Below are positions 50,506 through 58,515 of a stretch of 64,000 bases of DNA, in pieces. Every line of letters starts with the position of its first letter. The stretch's first letter is position 1. This stretch comes from a virus: the IMG/VR virus record IMGVR_UViG_3300018080_000128, positions 1 to 64,000 of that record; one strand, written 5' to 3'. The notes under the pieces are model-generated. The model was not told the DNA's origin and searched no databases. It saw nothing but the letters and a program-made list of their open reading frames with translations. A program made the translations under genes and the position numbers.

Positions 50506-50838
50506 CTAATAACACCCGCCAACATCACGACAAGATTTAGCAGCAGCGACACATTTTGTATTCAAGTCAGACTCAGGGTTAATGTCTATGCTCCCACATA
50601 CCTCTACGCACGCCACGTCGTCCCCTGTGCCGTACTCTCCATCATACCCAGGGGAACCTTGCCACCCCTCGCACTTAAGCTCTGCCATGCGCTTGCACGC
50701 CGCCTCGCACTGCCCCACGACGACCACAGGATCCCTTGGAACATTAGGTCCAGGGGGATTGCGAGTCTCTTGAACCACGTTGCACTTCGGAAACAAGACG
50801 GCTATGGCCGCTAGCACAGAAACGATAAATACATTCAT
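50506..50838 (-). CDS. Cys-rich lipoprotein-like protein (110 aa)
   Basis: Starts MNVFIVSVLAAIAVLFPKC, a short hydrophobic signal ending in a possible lipobox-like FPKC. The body has paired cysteines: CEAACKRMAELKCEGW, VACVEVCG and CVAAAKSCRDVGGC. Such Cys-rich domains are found in lipoproteins of delta-type bacteria and their phages. Start at 50838, overlapping the protease stop by four bases (ATGA), with GAGG upstream. It may be exported and act at the envelope, for example in lysis. Confidence 0.55.
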   Translation of the reverse strand: MNVFIVSVLAAIAVLFPKCNVVQETRNPPGPNVPRDPVVVVGQCEAACKRMAELKCEGWQGSPGYDGEYGTGDDVACVEVCGSIDINPESDLNTKCVAAAKSCRDVGGCY

Positions 50839-51611
50839 CTTCTCAACCTCGACCAACCTCTTATGGAAACAAAATCGCTCGTCTCCTCCCAGGTCATGTA
50901 ATCCTCGGACATCCTGCAAAACCCCTCGTCCCCAAACTCTCTCCCCCAGCTGTTCAGCACATCAAATTCTACTCCCCCGTCGGACGCAGTCTTGTATCCC
51001 ACTATCAGCATCGCATGGCCGCCACCCGTCACCGTCTTTGGCCTGCGGATAAGCCCCCCGTCTGCGCGATCCGTGAAGTTATCATGCAGCATTGTGCCAA
51101 ACGCGACGGGATAGCCCGCGCAAATCGATGACATTATCTCCCGCACGAGGCGATCGTCCTTGGATTTAATGAACGCATACTCACCGTGCATACGCGAGTG
51201 TGCACGCATATGCGAAATCCATGGCGGTATCTCATTCATTCGCCCATCATCCCATTTAAACGACCTCTCAGGAGGAGCCCCGAACCTAAACAAAGCAGAG
51301 GCTGCCGACCTCATATAAGCGCCAGAGTCAGAGATCACATTGCTGTTCACCCGCCTAGCATAATAATACAAAAAACGCCTGGATATAGGATCGTCCCTAA
51401 GCCCGGCCTTGCTCTCAATGATGCCTACTGCACTGGCCAGCGCATGAGCAACACAGGAATTCGTTCGCCCCTGGTCGTGGACATGCTTGACGAATCCCTT
51501 CAGAGACCATGCCACAGCTGTCGTTTCCGAGATCCCAAAACTCGCTAGAAGAAGATGATCACGCCTATCCTCTTTCTGCCTATTCCACCCCGTCCACTGG
51601 AACTCGCTCAT
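50835..51611 (-). CDS. Papain-like (C1A) cysteine peptidase (258 aa)
   Basis: The catalytic cysteine is in GRTNSCVAHALASA (residues 49-62), the histidine in VTGGGHAMLIVGY, and the asparagine in VLNSWGREFGDEGF. These are the C, H and N of papain-type enzymes in the correct order. It lacks a signal peptide or long propeptide, so it acts in the cytosol or virion. It lies among genes of putative internal and lysis proteins, with lipoprotein and ADP-ribosyltransferase-like genes next to it, so it might process virion proteins or attack host proteins. Confidence 0.75.
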   Translation of the reverse strand: MSEFQWTGWNRQKEDRRDHLLLASFGISETTAVAWSLKGFVKHVHDQGRTNSCVAHALASAVGIIESKAGLRDDPISRRFLYYYARRVNSNVISDSGAYMRSAASALFRFGAPPERSFKWDDGRMNEIPPWISHMRAHSRMHGEYAFIKSKDDRLVREIMSSICAGYPVAFGTMLHDNFTDRADGGLIRRPKTVTGGGHAMLIVGYKTASDGGVEFDVLNSWGREFGDEGFCRMSEDYMTWEETSDFVSIRGWSRLRR

Positions 51612-51613
51612 TG

Positions 51614-52573
51614 CTAAAGCCTCTCTATGTCCAAAACTGGAACTTTGCCTTTGCCCACCACCTGATAATCAGAAACACGACCAGTCTTGAGCGTTCGAAC
51701 TAGATTCTTGTCGCTGATCTTGATCTTCCAAAGATCCCGGCCCTCGGTCCCTCCAAGCTCCCTGCCAAATCCCTCGGCGCGGTCAGCACTTGTGGTGACA
51801 AAGATGCCAGTAGGAACCCCCTTGGCGTTGTCGTATATCCTGCGATCTTTAACAGGACGCGCCGTGTAAACTGTCACCGCCTTGCCAGATTTCTTAACAC
51901 TAGAAGGATCTCTGATCGCCTGCACCAGCTTAAAGTAGTCAGCCGCATCCTCATCGTTTTTAAAGAAATCCCTGTCTCCGAAGTCCAACACATCATCGAC
52001 TTCACGAGGACCGAAATAAGTAAAAGAAGGGGTGCTGTGACTAGGTTTTGCACCGCCATGAACCACCACCTCAACGGCATAAACATCAAGAAATGAGCTA
52101 TTCCCGTCTTTCAGTATCATTGGATAAAACGTGACGCTACTCTCAACACCGGCCTTGGCCGCCATTCTGGACACAGAGCTGGCCATCTTCCATGCCTTCT
52201 TAATCGCTGTCCTCTTATAACTATCGATTTCCTTATCAACATCCCAGTCTAGCTCCCGGCCACGACTAAGTGTGTACTCGGCAAGATCTCGAATCTTATC
52301 TTCGATCACTCGATCAGCCTTTGACATGTCAATGTTGAGCTTGCCGATTCCTTCGAGAATGACAGACCCATAACCAGTGCTCTCAAGCACAAACGTAGAA
52401 CTTGAAATCGTCCCGCCGTCCACCGAGATCATCCCGATCTCAACAGGTGTCTTCTTCTTTTTCTTGGACTTGCTTGTGATCTTTTCTACGTCGAAGATCG
52501 TCCCTCCCATCGAACGGCTAACAGTAAGAAAAGGTCCGGGGACAGAGGCTATATTCGCGGTGGTGGTAACCAT
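51614..52573 (-). CDS. Possible ADP-ribosyltransferase-like protein (319 aa)
   Basis: N-terminal region (1-150) has EIGMISVDGGTISSSTFVLE and a long helix; the C-terminal third carries VTVYTARPVKD, then GVPTGIFVTTSADRAEGFGR and LWKIKISDKNLVRTLKTGR, which looks like an ADP-ribosyltransferase fold (R, then S-T-S-type strand, then the closing strand). The final ExE glutamate cannot be assigned. T4 Alt, an internal head protein, is an example of a phage ADP-ribosyltransferase. Read this as a hint, not a proven function. Confidence 0.4.
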   Translation of the reverse strand: MVTTTANIASVPGPFLTVSRSMGGTIFDVEKITSKSKKKKKTPVEIGMISVDGGTISSSTFVLESTGYGSVILEGIGKLNIDMSKADRVIEDKIRDLAEYTLSRGRELDWDVDKEIDSYKRTAIKKAWKMASSVSRMAAKAGVESSVTFYPMILKDGNSSFLDVYAVEVVVHGGAKPSHSTPSFTYFGPREVDDVLDFGDRDFFKNDEDAADYFKLVQAIRDPSSVKKSGKAVTVYTARPVKDRRIYDNAKGVPTGIFVTTSADRAEGFGRELGGTEGRDLWKIKISDKNLVRTLKTGRVSDYQVVGKGKVPVLDIERL

Positions 52574-52615
52574 GCAATCGTCCTTTCGTCGTCGAAGACA
52601 ACGCGCTAGATCTTG

Positions 52616-52644
52616 ATAATACGTGGAACACTCAAAAGCCGCAA
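52616..52644 (-). promoter_or_regulatory. Promoter candidate (minus)
   Basis: TTGCGG (52644-52639), 17-nt spacer, TATTAT (52621-52616), 43 nt upstream of the 51614-52573 gene. The 52574-52680 gap holds no other gene. Confidence 0.45.
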
Positions 52645-52680
52645 ACTGCTATACATCGCGCATAGCCAAAAGATCTCTAA

Positions 52681-53004
52681 CTAGCCGACAAGCCTCAAAA
52701 CAACCTTGGCTCCGGCATCCGTTCGCTTGACAATCACCGAGCCCACTTCTGGCATCCCAGCGAATCTCCGGACTATCTGGTTACCCACGGATACCGAGTA
52801 CCTGCCCTCCATGATCATAACCAGTCGGGCACCCTCCTCTCCAGGGTGCGACTCGAACACGCACCTGGAGATAGAGCGACCCTTTGTGGCCCTCTCTCCC
52901 TGTGTCCTTAGCGAGCGATAAAGACGCTCTTCCAGCTTGGTAAGGCGAGCTTGCCCCTCTGGAACCTCTATGAATTCGTTGAGCTTCGACGCTAAATCTT
53001 TCAT
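52681..53004 (-). CDS. Leader-bearing protein MKDLASKLNEFIE... (107 aa)
   Basis: Begins MKDLASKLNEFIEVPEG, a weaker form of the recurrent leader (LNE|F). The body contains TKGRSISRCVFESHPGEEGA and RLVMIMEGRYSVSVGNQIV, a short beta-rich domain of unknown family. Start at 53004, overlapping the amidase stop by one base (TGATG), with AAAGGA upstream. Confidence 0.5.
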   Translation of the reverse strand: MKDLASKLNEFIEVPEGQARLTKLEERLYRSLRTQGERATKGRSISRCVFESHPGEEGARLVMIMEGRYSVSVGNQIVRRFAGMPEVGSVIVKRTDAGAKVVLRLVG

Positions 53005-53948
53005 CACAGTCCTTTTCCCGCTCTATCGATCAAGTCCTCTAGCATGTATCGGCCATCGGCGTGGCTTGAATAATCCCTGTGGCAAACCACCCCAGAGGCA
53101 GGAACAGCACGAGGCTTGACGTTCCAGCCCTTGATCTTTCTCTTGCCAGGCCCCAGATCAGCAGTCGGGAATACGTATGGAATGGATAGCACATTGCACA
53201 ACCAGGGCACAAGAATTCGAATGACTACCAGCTGTTCCTCTGTCGGCTTCACATATCGCTTAGGTGCGCCTTTTGGACACCATGTCCACCACTGAGCCGG
53301 GATCTCATCATCCGGCCCCCACGGTGGCTTAGAATACTTAGGGCTATACGGATTCACTACCTCAATACCAATCGATGTCTTGTTCAGCTGGTTACCATGA
53401 GTCATTACATCTCTCACGAGATCTCCGTGACAGCTCAAGTCCCCGCTTGGCGCGAGAATCAACTGAACTCCGTACTTCTTTGCCAGCAACGTTCTCTTGC
53501 ACCCCTCAGCCGTTGTCCCCGCCGTCTCATGCAACACAAAATGCCGAAGCGGAGACCTTCTGTTTCGACGGTTGAAACGAGGCTCTCCGTCGTCCAGATA
53601 ATTCGCCGCAGAAAACCCCGCGTCGATAAGCACATCCGGGATCTGGATCCTCGCGCCGTCCACAACAACACAGTTGGACTTCCATGGCTGCATAATCGTC
53701 GGCTTCTCAAGAGGAGTGTTGTCTCTCTCTTTTCGAACCTCTTTGATCTTGGCCAGCGTGCCCTTGCCCAGCTTGCCATCGATAGTCAACTTGTTCTCAC
53801 TCTGAAATAGCGCAACAGCCCACGCAAAACCCGAAGCAGAGCCCTCCCATGACCATGGCCAAGGAAGAGCAGCTACGTCGTACAGATCACCAGCCTTTCG
53901 AGCGTTGTATCTTATAGCCTCGTTTAGCTCGTCACGCTTTATCATCAC
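53004..53948 (-). CDS. N-acetylmuramoyl-L-alanine amidase endolysin (314 aa)
   Basis: Amidase_2-type: zinc ligands H in RHFVLHETAG, then a later pair in VCHRDYSSHADG. Residues 1-70 hold a peptidoglycan-binding-like segment (FQSENKLTIDGKLGKGTLA). It cuts the bond between muramic acid and the stem peptide of peptidoglycan. No signal peptide is seen, so it needs a holin; the holin-like gene at 55313-55600 lies three genes upstream. Start at 53948, overlapping the next gene upstream (stop at 53945). Confidence 0.85.
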   Translation of the reverse strand: MMIKRDELNEAIRYNARKAGDLYDVAALPWPWSWEGSASGFAWAVALFQSENKLTIDGKLGKGTLAKIKEVRKERDNTPLEKPTIMQPWKSNCVVVDGARIQIPDVLIDAGFSAANYLDDGEPRFNRRNRRSPLRHFVLHETAGTTAEGCKRTLLAKKYGVQLILAPSGDLSCHGDLVRDVMTHGNQLNKTSIGIEVVNPYSPKYSKPPWGPDDEIPAQWWTWCPKGAPKRYVKPTEEQLVVIRILVPWLCNVLSIPYVFPTADLGPGKRKIKGWNVKPRAVPASGVVCHRDYSSHADGRYMLEDLIDRAGKGL

Positions 53949-54427
53949 ATCAGCCTCATTCCTTGGAGCATGGCCTTGTCACGGGATTTGTTCTTCTTCA
54001 CCTTACGCATCGTTCGATTCAGAGACCCTATGCTGACATTGCGATTCACGAGCCATCGCATATGCGCCAACACAGGAGCAAACCCCTCCAACGCAGCGAT
54101 ATAGTCCCCAAACGGGACGTAGATAATCGTGCGGTACCAGAAGCCGAGCATCTTTTTCGTCCACTCGATGACTATCCGAACTTCCCCCATGTCAGGATAA
54201 GACTTGAACGTTAACCTCACCTCTCCAACTTCTTTGTGTCGGTTGTTGACTATCTTCGAATGTAAAATGAGCTTGTTATTAGGACCTTGTACAGCTGTCC
54301 ACTTTGCAAAGGATCTAAGGATCAGCCGCTTTTCCAGCAAAAGGTCACGGGACAAGATCGCCATGGACCGAACTTGATCAGGAACATTGACTCGATCTTG
54401 AACTTCAATCTCCGGTGTCTGTTCCAC
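53945..54427 (-). CDS. Unknown protein (160 aa)
   Basis: Not recognised. Starts with GTG after GGGAG. Sequence: MEQTPEIEVQDRVNVPDQVR, then KIVNNRHKEVGEVRLTFKS and a C-terminal basic part (NRTMRKVKKNKSRDKAML). No membrane segment. It is coupled to the amidase gene by a four-base overlap. Confidence 0.5.
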   Translation of the reverse strand: MEQTPEIEVQDRVNVPDQVRSMAILSRDLLLEKRLILRSFAKWTAVQGPNNKLILHSKIVNNRHKEVGEVRLTFKSYPDMGEVRIVIEWTKKMLGFWYRTIIYVPFGDYIAALEGFAPVLAHMRWLVNRNVSIGSLNRTMRKVKKNKSRDKAMLQGMRLM

Positions 54428-54469
54428 TTTGCGCTCCCGTCAAAAAATGCCTTCGTAATCAGGCGAGCT

Positions 54470-54793
54470 TTACTTCGCCGCCTTTTCCAGCTCCTTAACG
54501 ACACCGTTCACGAAGTCTTGCAGCTTCTTAGCATCTGGAAGAAGGTACTTTTTCACATACTCTGAAGCCGTCTGATAATGTGCCCCAGACTTCTTGAGTT
54601 GAGCGGTTCCCTTCTTGGCATCCTCAAATCTATTCATCAACAAAGAGACCTTCTTGCCGAGCGTCTTCTCAACCATGCCATACGACTGAATCATCTCGTA
54701 TGCCTTGTCCTGCGGATCGCCACTGTCGTCCTTCTCCATGAGATCCGAATCCTGCGCTCGAAGCTCGTTTATCCTCTCGACTATATCTCTCAT
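54470..54793 (-). CDS. Leader-bearing helical protein MRDIVERINEL... (107 aa)
   Basis: Leader MRDIVERINELRAQD with INE|L and later DLMEKDD. The body is helical: AYEMIQSYGMVEKTLGKKV, TASEYVKKYLLPDAKKLQD and FVNGVVKELEKAAK. Similar to other leader-bearing proteins in length and composition. Inferred role: internal head protein. Confidence 0.55.
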   Translation of the reverse strand: MRDIVERINELRAQDSDLMEKDDSGDPQDKAYEMIQSYGMVEKTLGKKVSLLMNRFEDAKKGTAQLKKSGAHYQTASEYVKKYLLPDAKKLQDFVNGVVKELEKAAK

Positions 54794-54834
54794 TGGTTTT
54801 CTCCGTGATTAGATTTGCGACCCTTGAATCTTAC

Positions 54835-55311
54835 TTATACAACAAATCTGTTTGAAATCGAAGTTTGGAAAACTGGCCACTTAGTGGAGTAACCTCTGGA
54901 CTTGACGAACTTAGCGATGCCTTCGCTGACCTCGTCGTAGGAATCCATCGCAGAAAGCTCAAAGGATTTAGGCTTCTCACCTTCAAGAGTGAACGTGAAC
55001 CTGGTCCCTGCTACGCCCCCAGGCTTTACAAGCGGCTCTGCTTCCACAGTAGCGTCAAGAACCATCTCCTTACCATCTTTGTATAGCTTGACCTCAGACG
55101 TAGAGGATAGATCCCCAGACGCCTTTCTAACCATGGACATACCAGGCAGAGCAGCTGCTACCATCCTAACAGCATGAGCAAACCACTCCTCGGCTGAATC
55201 CTGAATCGCCCCGATCATTGTATCGTGATCTTTCTTGCGTGCGCCTCCACGAGAACGCTCTGTAATCTGGTCTCCCGCGAAACCTTCGAGTTTTTCGATT
55301 ATCTCGTGCAT
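54835..55311 (-). CDS. Leader-bearing protein MHEIIEKLEGF... (158 aa)
   Basis: Leader MHEIIEKLEGFAGDQ, then a body with EEWFAHAVRMVAAALPGMSM and a beta-rich half (SSTSEVKLYKDGKEMVLDAT, TRFTFTLEGEKPKSFELS). No enzyme motif. Inferred role: internal head protein. Confidence 0.55.
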   Translation of the reverse strand: MHEIIEKLEGFAGDQITERSRGGARKKDHDTMIGAIQDSAEEWFAHAVRMVAAALPGMSMVRKASGDLSSTSEVKLYKDGKEMVLDATVEAEPLVKPGGVAGTRFTFTLEGEKPKSFELSAMDSYDEVSEGIAKFVKSRGYSTKWPVFQTSISNRFVV

Positions 55312-55312
55312 A

Positions 55313-55600
55313 CTACTCCTCCAGCCTCATAAGGCCCTCGTCTCTGTCAATATCTGGCCCATCGTCGTCTTCGACTAGCATTTCAGGTTCAACTGAGTGG
55401 GCCACAGGCGGCGGAACAGCCCCCCTGGCGACGCCATGGTCCGCAACTCCCTGCGCAAGGATATAGGCCGACAGAACGCCCAGAGCGGCGTACACAGCAT
55501 CGTCACTCACAGGCTTTCCAACCGCATCGTTAACAACAATGCAGATCGCCGCGAATATACCGATGATCAACTTCCTTGATTTGAGTTTCGATGAAACCAT
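55313..55600 (-). CDS. Holin-like small membrane protein (95 aa)
   Basis: Two hydrophobic segments, KLIIGIFAAICIVVND and YAALGVLSAYILAQGVAD, separated by a short polar stretch (VGKPVSDDAV), then an acidic, proline-bearing tail. The size and layout fit a class II holin. It lies three genes upstream of the amidase, the usual partner. Start at 55600, with GGGAGG before the ATG. The call is topological only. Confidence 0.55.
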   Translation of the reverse strand: MVSSKLKSRKLIIGIFAAICIVVNDAVGKPVSDDAVYAALGVLSAYILAQGVADHGVARGAVPPPVAHSVEPEMLVEDDDGPDIDRDEGLMRLEE

Positions 55601-55662
55601 TGACGCCTCCCTGGGGATTTCAACTTGCAAGAGATGCTTACAAGCTCACCGGTAACACTCCG

Positions 55663-57477
55663 CTAATTACTGTTCCAGATTGCAACCACATCCATAATCG
55701 ATCCACGAGGGTTACCTACGATCTCATCGACTCTCCAGCCCGCCGCTTTCGCGGTGTCCCATATATCGGATATGAGTTCCTTGTCGGACATCGAGTAGTA
55801 CCCGTTGTTATGGTCTTTCACCTTCTGCTTCACACGGCTAAGATGAGGCTTCCACGCCTTCGCCACTTCAGGCGGGACCGATCCCTTGCCTTCTTTTAGC
55901 CATGATCTTTCAACAGGCGGCATCTCATCAGGGTAGACGGGTGGAACTGTTCCGTTCTCCTTGTGCCACCCACTCTGCCATTCCTTCACGACATCCACTT
56001 CGCAGTCAGCCTCTTGGATCCTCAGCATCCCCATCAACCTTGCGTCATGAAGCGGCGTGTTTTTCATCCCGCCGAACCGAGCCTCCCTGCCTAGCCTGAA
56101 AGCCTTCGATGCCTCCTCTGGTCTAGACACAGCCTCAGAAAGATCACCAGAGTAATCCTTCTTTATTCTATTAATGACGGATCCCAGGCCAGACCCCTTC
56201 GCAATGGACGCATCTCCCTCTGGAAATAAATGCTTGTTCAGCGCAAGGCCCAACTTCCGGTCGGCGTAATTCTTAACAGCGCCCACCTCGTAGTCCCCGT
56301 CGCCCAGGTTCGTTTGATAGACATTGACGAACCCGTTCAACGTCAACCACGCTTTGAGACCGCGTGGATCCTTATCCTTTTCGTTAGCATGAAAGAGGAT
56401 CCGGAAAACAAAGGGACCGTCGCCGGACGACTTGCTGAAATGCCAGAGACTTGGAAAGCCAGCTTTTGCGATGTCCTTGTTTAGCGCTTTCTTAATGGCG
56501 GCAACTGTCTTCTTGACAGCATCCCTGGACATCTTGCCCTCTTTGCTCTTCTCAGCCGCAACATACGCCTTGGCATACGCTGCGACAGCTTTCTTCTCAT
56601 TCGGTAATAGCGCGGCCTCTTCGAGGTTTTCCTCATCAACTGATTCATGCTGCACTTGGTTGGTCGCCTTGGCTAAAGCGCTAACCAACCGGTGGATTCC
56701 GTCAAAGTCTTTGAGGCCCTTATAGAGATCGTCCAAAGCCTTGACCACCTTGTCCAAAGCTGAGCGAGCATTCGAAGGGAACATCTTCTTATAGTCGCCT
56801 GACTTCATTAGCTCCTCAGCCGCAGAATACGCCTTGTAGGTCGATGCGAGCGCTTCGTGTATAAGCTCCTCGTTGTCGTCGTCGGCTTGAAAAACATTCT
56901 CGTAGTCATCGCCCGCTTTGGCATCGAGAGGCTTAAGAGTAACCTTTGGCTTCTTGGCAGCTTTCGCCTCGGAAATACACAATCCTCCCTCGACCGACTC
57001 CGTCTTAAGGCCATCGACCGCCTTGGCAAAAACCTTAACCGCTTTGTCTATATTACGCATTGACCCTACCGCGTCATTAACGTCGTTACCTATCTTGTAT
57101 ATTTGCTCTATTATCTTCCGGGCCTTTGGGGGGAACATTTCTTTGTAGTCGCTTCGCTTCAACAAATTACGAGCCGAGAGAGTAGCCTTCGTGAGCCTTA
57201 TCGTAGCGTCAGCTACCTCACTCTCACTGTATTCGTCAGCCCCTAAGATGTCCTCAACTTTCTCCATCGATTCTTCGTCGATAGGGATCTCTTGGCCCTG
57301 GGCCTCTTCGATGCGGTCCACAAATCCAGGACGATCAAGGAAGGCCAGTCCTTCTTCAAGCGTCCTGGTTATAATCTCAGCCCTGCGTGCGCCCGTGCTG
57401 ACCATGCTTGCGGCCTCTTCCACCCCACAAGGCCCAGCGTCTTCGTTTGCCATTATTGATTTTTTTGTATCTTTCAT
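55663..57477 (-). CDS. Repeat-domain protein with many (I/L)xE|A sites, putative internal head protein (604 aa)
   Basis: Contains repeated helical domains: SDYKEMFPPKARKIIEQIYK and SGDYKKMFPSNARSALDKVV are clear copies about 125 residues apart. Six stretches fit the T4 prohead-protease rule (I/L-x-E followed by A): RIEEA, ISEAK, IHEAL, NLEEA, LSEAV and IQEAD. They space the protein into segments of about 50-150 residues, as if it were cut into several products. It lies among the leader-bearing genes. No catalytic motif is visible. Inferred role: an internal head polyprotein. Confidence 0.5.
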   Translation of the reverse strand: MKDTKKSIMANEDAGPCGVEEAASMVSTGARRAEIITRTLEEGLAFLDRPGFVDRIEEAQGQEIPIDEESMEKVEDILGADEYSESEVADATIRLTKATLSARNLLKRSDYKEMFPPKARKIIEQIYKIGNDVNDAVGSMRNIDKAVKVFAKAVDGLKTESVEGGLCISEAKAAKKPKVTLKPLDAKAGDDYENVFQADDDNEELIHEALASTYKAYSAAEELMKSGDYKKMFPSNARSALDKVVKALDDLYKGLKDFDGIHRLVSALAKATNQVQHESVDEENLEEAALLPNEKKAVAAYAKAYVAAEKSKEGKMSRDAVKKTVAAIKKALNKDIAKAGFPSLWHFSKSSGDGPFVFRILFHANEKDKDPRGLKAWLTLNGFVNVYQTNLGDGDYEVGAVKNYADRKLGLALNKHLFPEGDASIAKGSGLGSVINRIKKDYSGDLSEAVSRPEEASKAFRLGREARFGGMKNTPLHDARLMGMLRIQEADCEVDVVKEWQSGWHKENGTVPPVYPDEMPPVERSWLKEGKGSVPPEVAKAWKPHLSRVKQKVKDHNNGYYSMSDKELISDIWDTAKAAGWRVDEIVGNPRGSIMDVVAIWNSN

Positions 57478-57541
57478 AACTCACATCCATTTCATCCGGT
57501 AAAGACGCCAGCCCTGAACATCGCCAGGCCGCGCTTGCAAA

Positions 57542-57853
57542 TCAGGGCAGTGTAGTGATTTCCGTAAACCCAAGACTTGCGGCTAGTTTCTTAGCCATGG
57601 TCTTGGCTTTCCCATAACTCGCGAAAGGCGATCTAAACCAAGTTTTGTCTCTCTTGGAAGAATCCAGGTAGTCCTTGCTGCTCCCTGCGCCTGGGCCGAA
57701 CCCAAACATCCACTGACCTTCACCCTTTGGCTTACCATGCGAACGAATGTACATGTCTTCCCTTACACGCACATCTTTGGCCCGTACCTTCTCTTCCGAT
57801 ATGTCATCGGACTGAGCGTGCTTGTTCGTTATCTTCTCTATCAGATCTCTCAT
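57542..57853 (-). CDS. Leader-bearing protein MRDLIEKITN... (103 aa)
   Basis: Leader MRDLIEKITNKHAQSDDISE, with ISE|E. The body has DMYIRSHGKPKGEGQWMFGF and KRDKTWFRSPFASYGKAKT, and is basic and aromatic. No known domain. Inferred role: internal head protein. Confidence 0.55.
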   Translation of the reverse strand: MRDLIEKITNKHAQSDDISEEKVRAKDVRVREDMYIRSHGKPKGEGQWMFGFGPGAGSSKDYLDSSKRDKTWFRSPFASYGKAKTMAKKLAASLGFTEITTLP

Positions 57854-57871
57854 GGATGACCCCTTTGTGCC

Positions 57872-58480
57872 TCAGTGGGCTTTTTTCATTTTGTCTACAA
57901 GCGCCTTGCCCTTAGCTTTGTTGGCAGCGAATGGATCCAGCGGAGGATTTTTTGCTTCCTTCTCGTACCCAGCTACCATGGCCTTCATCCCGACCTCTCC
58001 ACCATCAGTAGAGTAAACATCGCGAAGCTGACCCCAGACATGAGCAAGATCGCCATAGAAATCCAAGCGAGGGATACTCCCAAGATCATTCATCGCAGCT
58101 TCGACGTGCTTGGTCGCGCTCTTGAACAGCTTGGCTCTTTTCTTGAAATTGGCAGGAGTCTTTTCGTCTAGGTCCTTCCTGGTCCTCGGATAGACGTACT
58201 CCTTAACCTCCAAAATCTCGCCCGACCCATCTTCTGCTGACTCTTCGGCCTTGCCTTGAACCTTCTTGGCAACATCCGTCAGCGCATCACTGAGCTTGCG
58301 CAAAAATGCAGCAGCCTTCTCATCCTCGGCGCTTGCTACAGCGAGCCCCTTGAGAAGCTGGACCATCTTGAAATACGCGTCCGAGTCTTTGTAGTCCGTG
58401 TCCCTGAGTGCCTTGATGACACCCTCCGATTCCGAACCTTCTACTATGTACTGTTCGACCATCTCTTGAAGTTTCATCTC
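57872..58480 (-). CDS. Leader-bearing helical protein MKLQEMVEQYIVEG... (202 aa)
   Basis: Leader MKLQEMVEQYIVEGSESEG, with IVE|G at the position expected of a protease site. Body: LLKGLAVASAEDEKAAAFLR, then ATKHVEAAMNDLGSIPRLDF and a Lys-rich tail (NKAKGKALVDKMKKAH). Helical, charged. Start at 58480 with AAGGAG upstream; the palindrome 58492-58507 and the promoter 58516-58544 lie directly upstream, so it heads its own unit. Confidence 0.6.
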   Translation of the reverse strand, partial: EMKLQEMVEQYIVEGSESEGVIKALRDTDYKDSDAYFKMVQLLKGLAVASAEDEKAAAFLRKLSDALTDVAKKVQGKAEESAEDGSGEILEVKEYVYPRTRKDLDEKTPANFKKRAKLFKSATKHVEAAMNDLGSIPRLDFYGDLAHVWGQLRDVYSTDGGEVGMKAMVAGYEKEAKNPPLDPFAANKAKGKALVDKMKKAH

Positions 58481-58491
58481 AACACTCCTTA

Positions 58492-58507
58492 ACGAACTCA
58501 AGTTCGT
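58492..58507. promoter_or_regulatory. Gene-junction palindrome copy 8, in a promoter region
   Basis: ACGAACTCAAGTTCGT. It lies nine bases downstream of the -10 element TAAAGA (58521-58516), at about +2 to +17 of the predicted transcript, and directly upstream of the AAGGAG of the next gene (start 58480). Confidence 0.8.
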
Positions 58508-58515
58508 GTACTAGT

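Noticed and set aside
5284-58507. Junction palindromes as LexA/SOS boxes
   Set aside because: They share GAAC-N4-GTTC with Gram-positive LexA sites, but the inner bases are T-YR-A rather than R-NR-Y, and they lie against ribosome-binding sites rather than over promoters in most cases.
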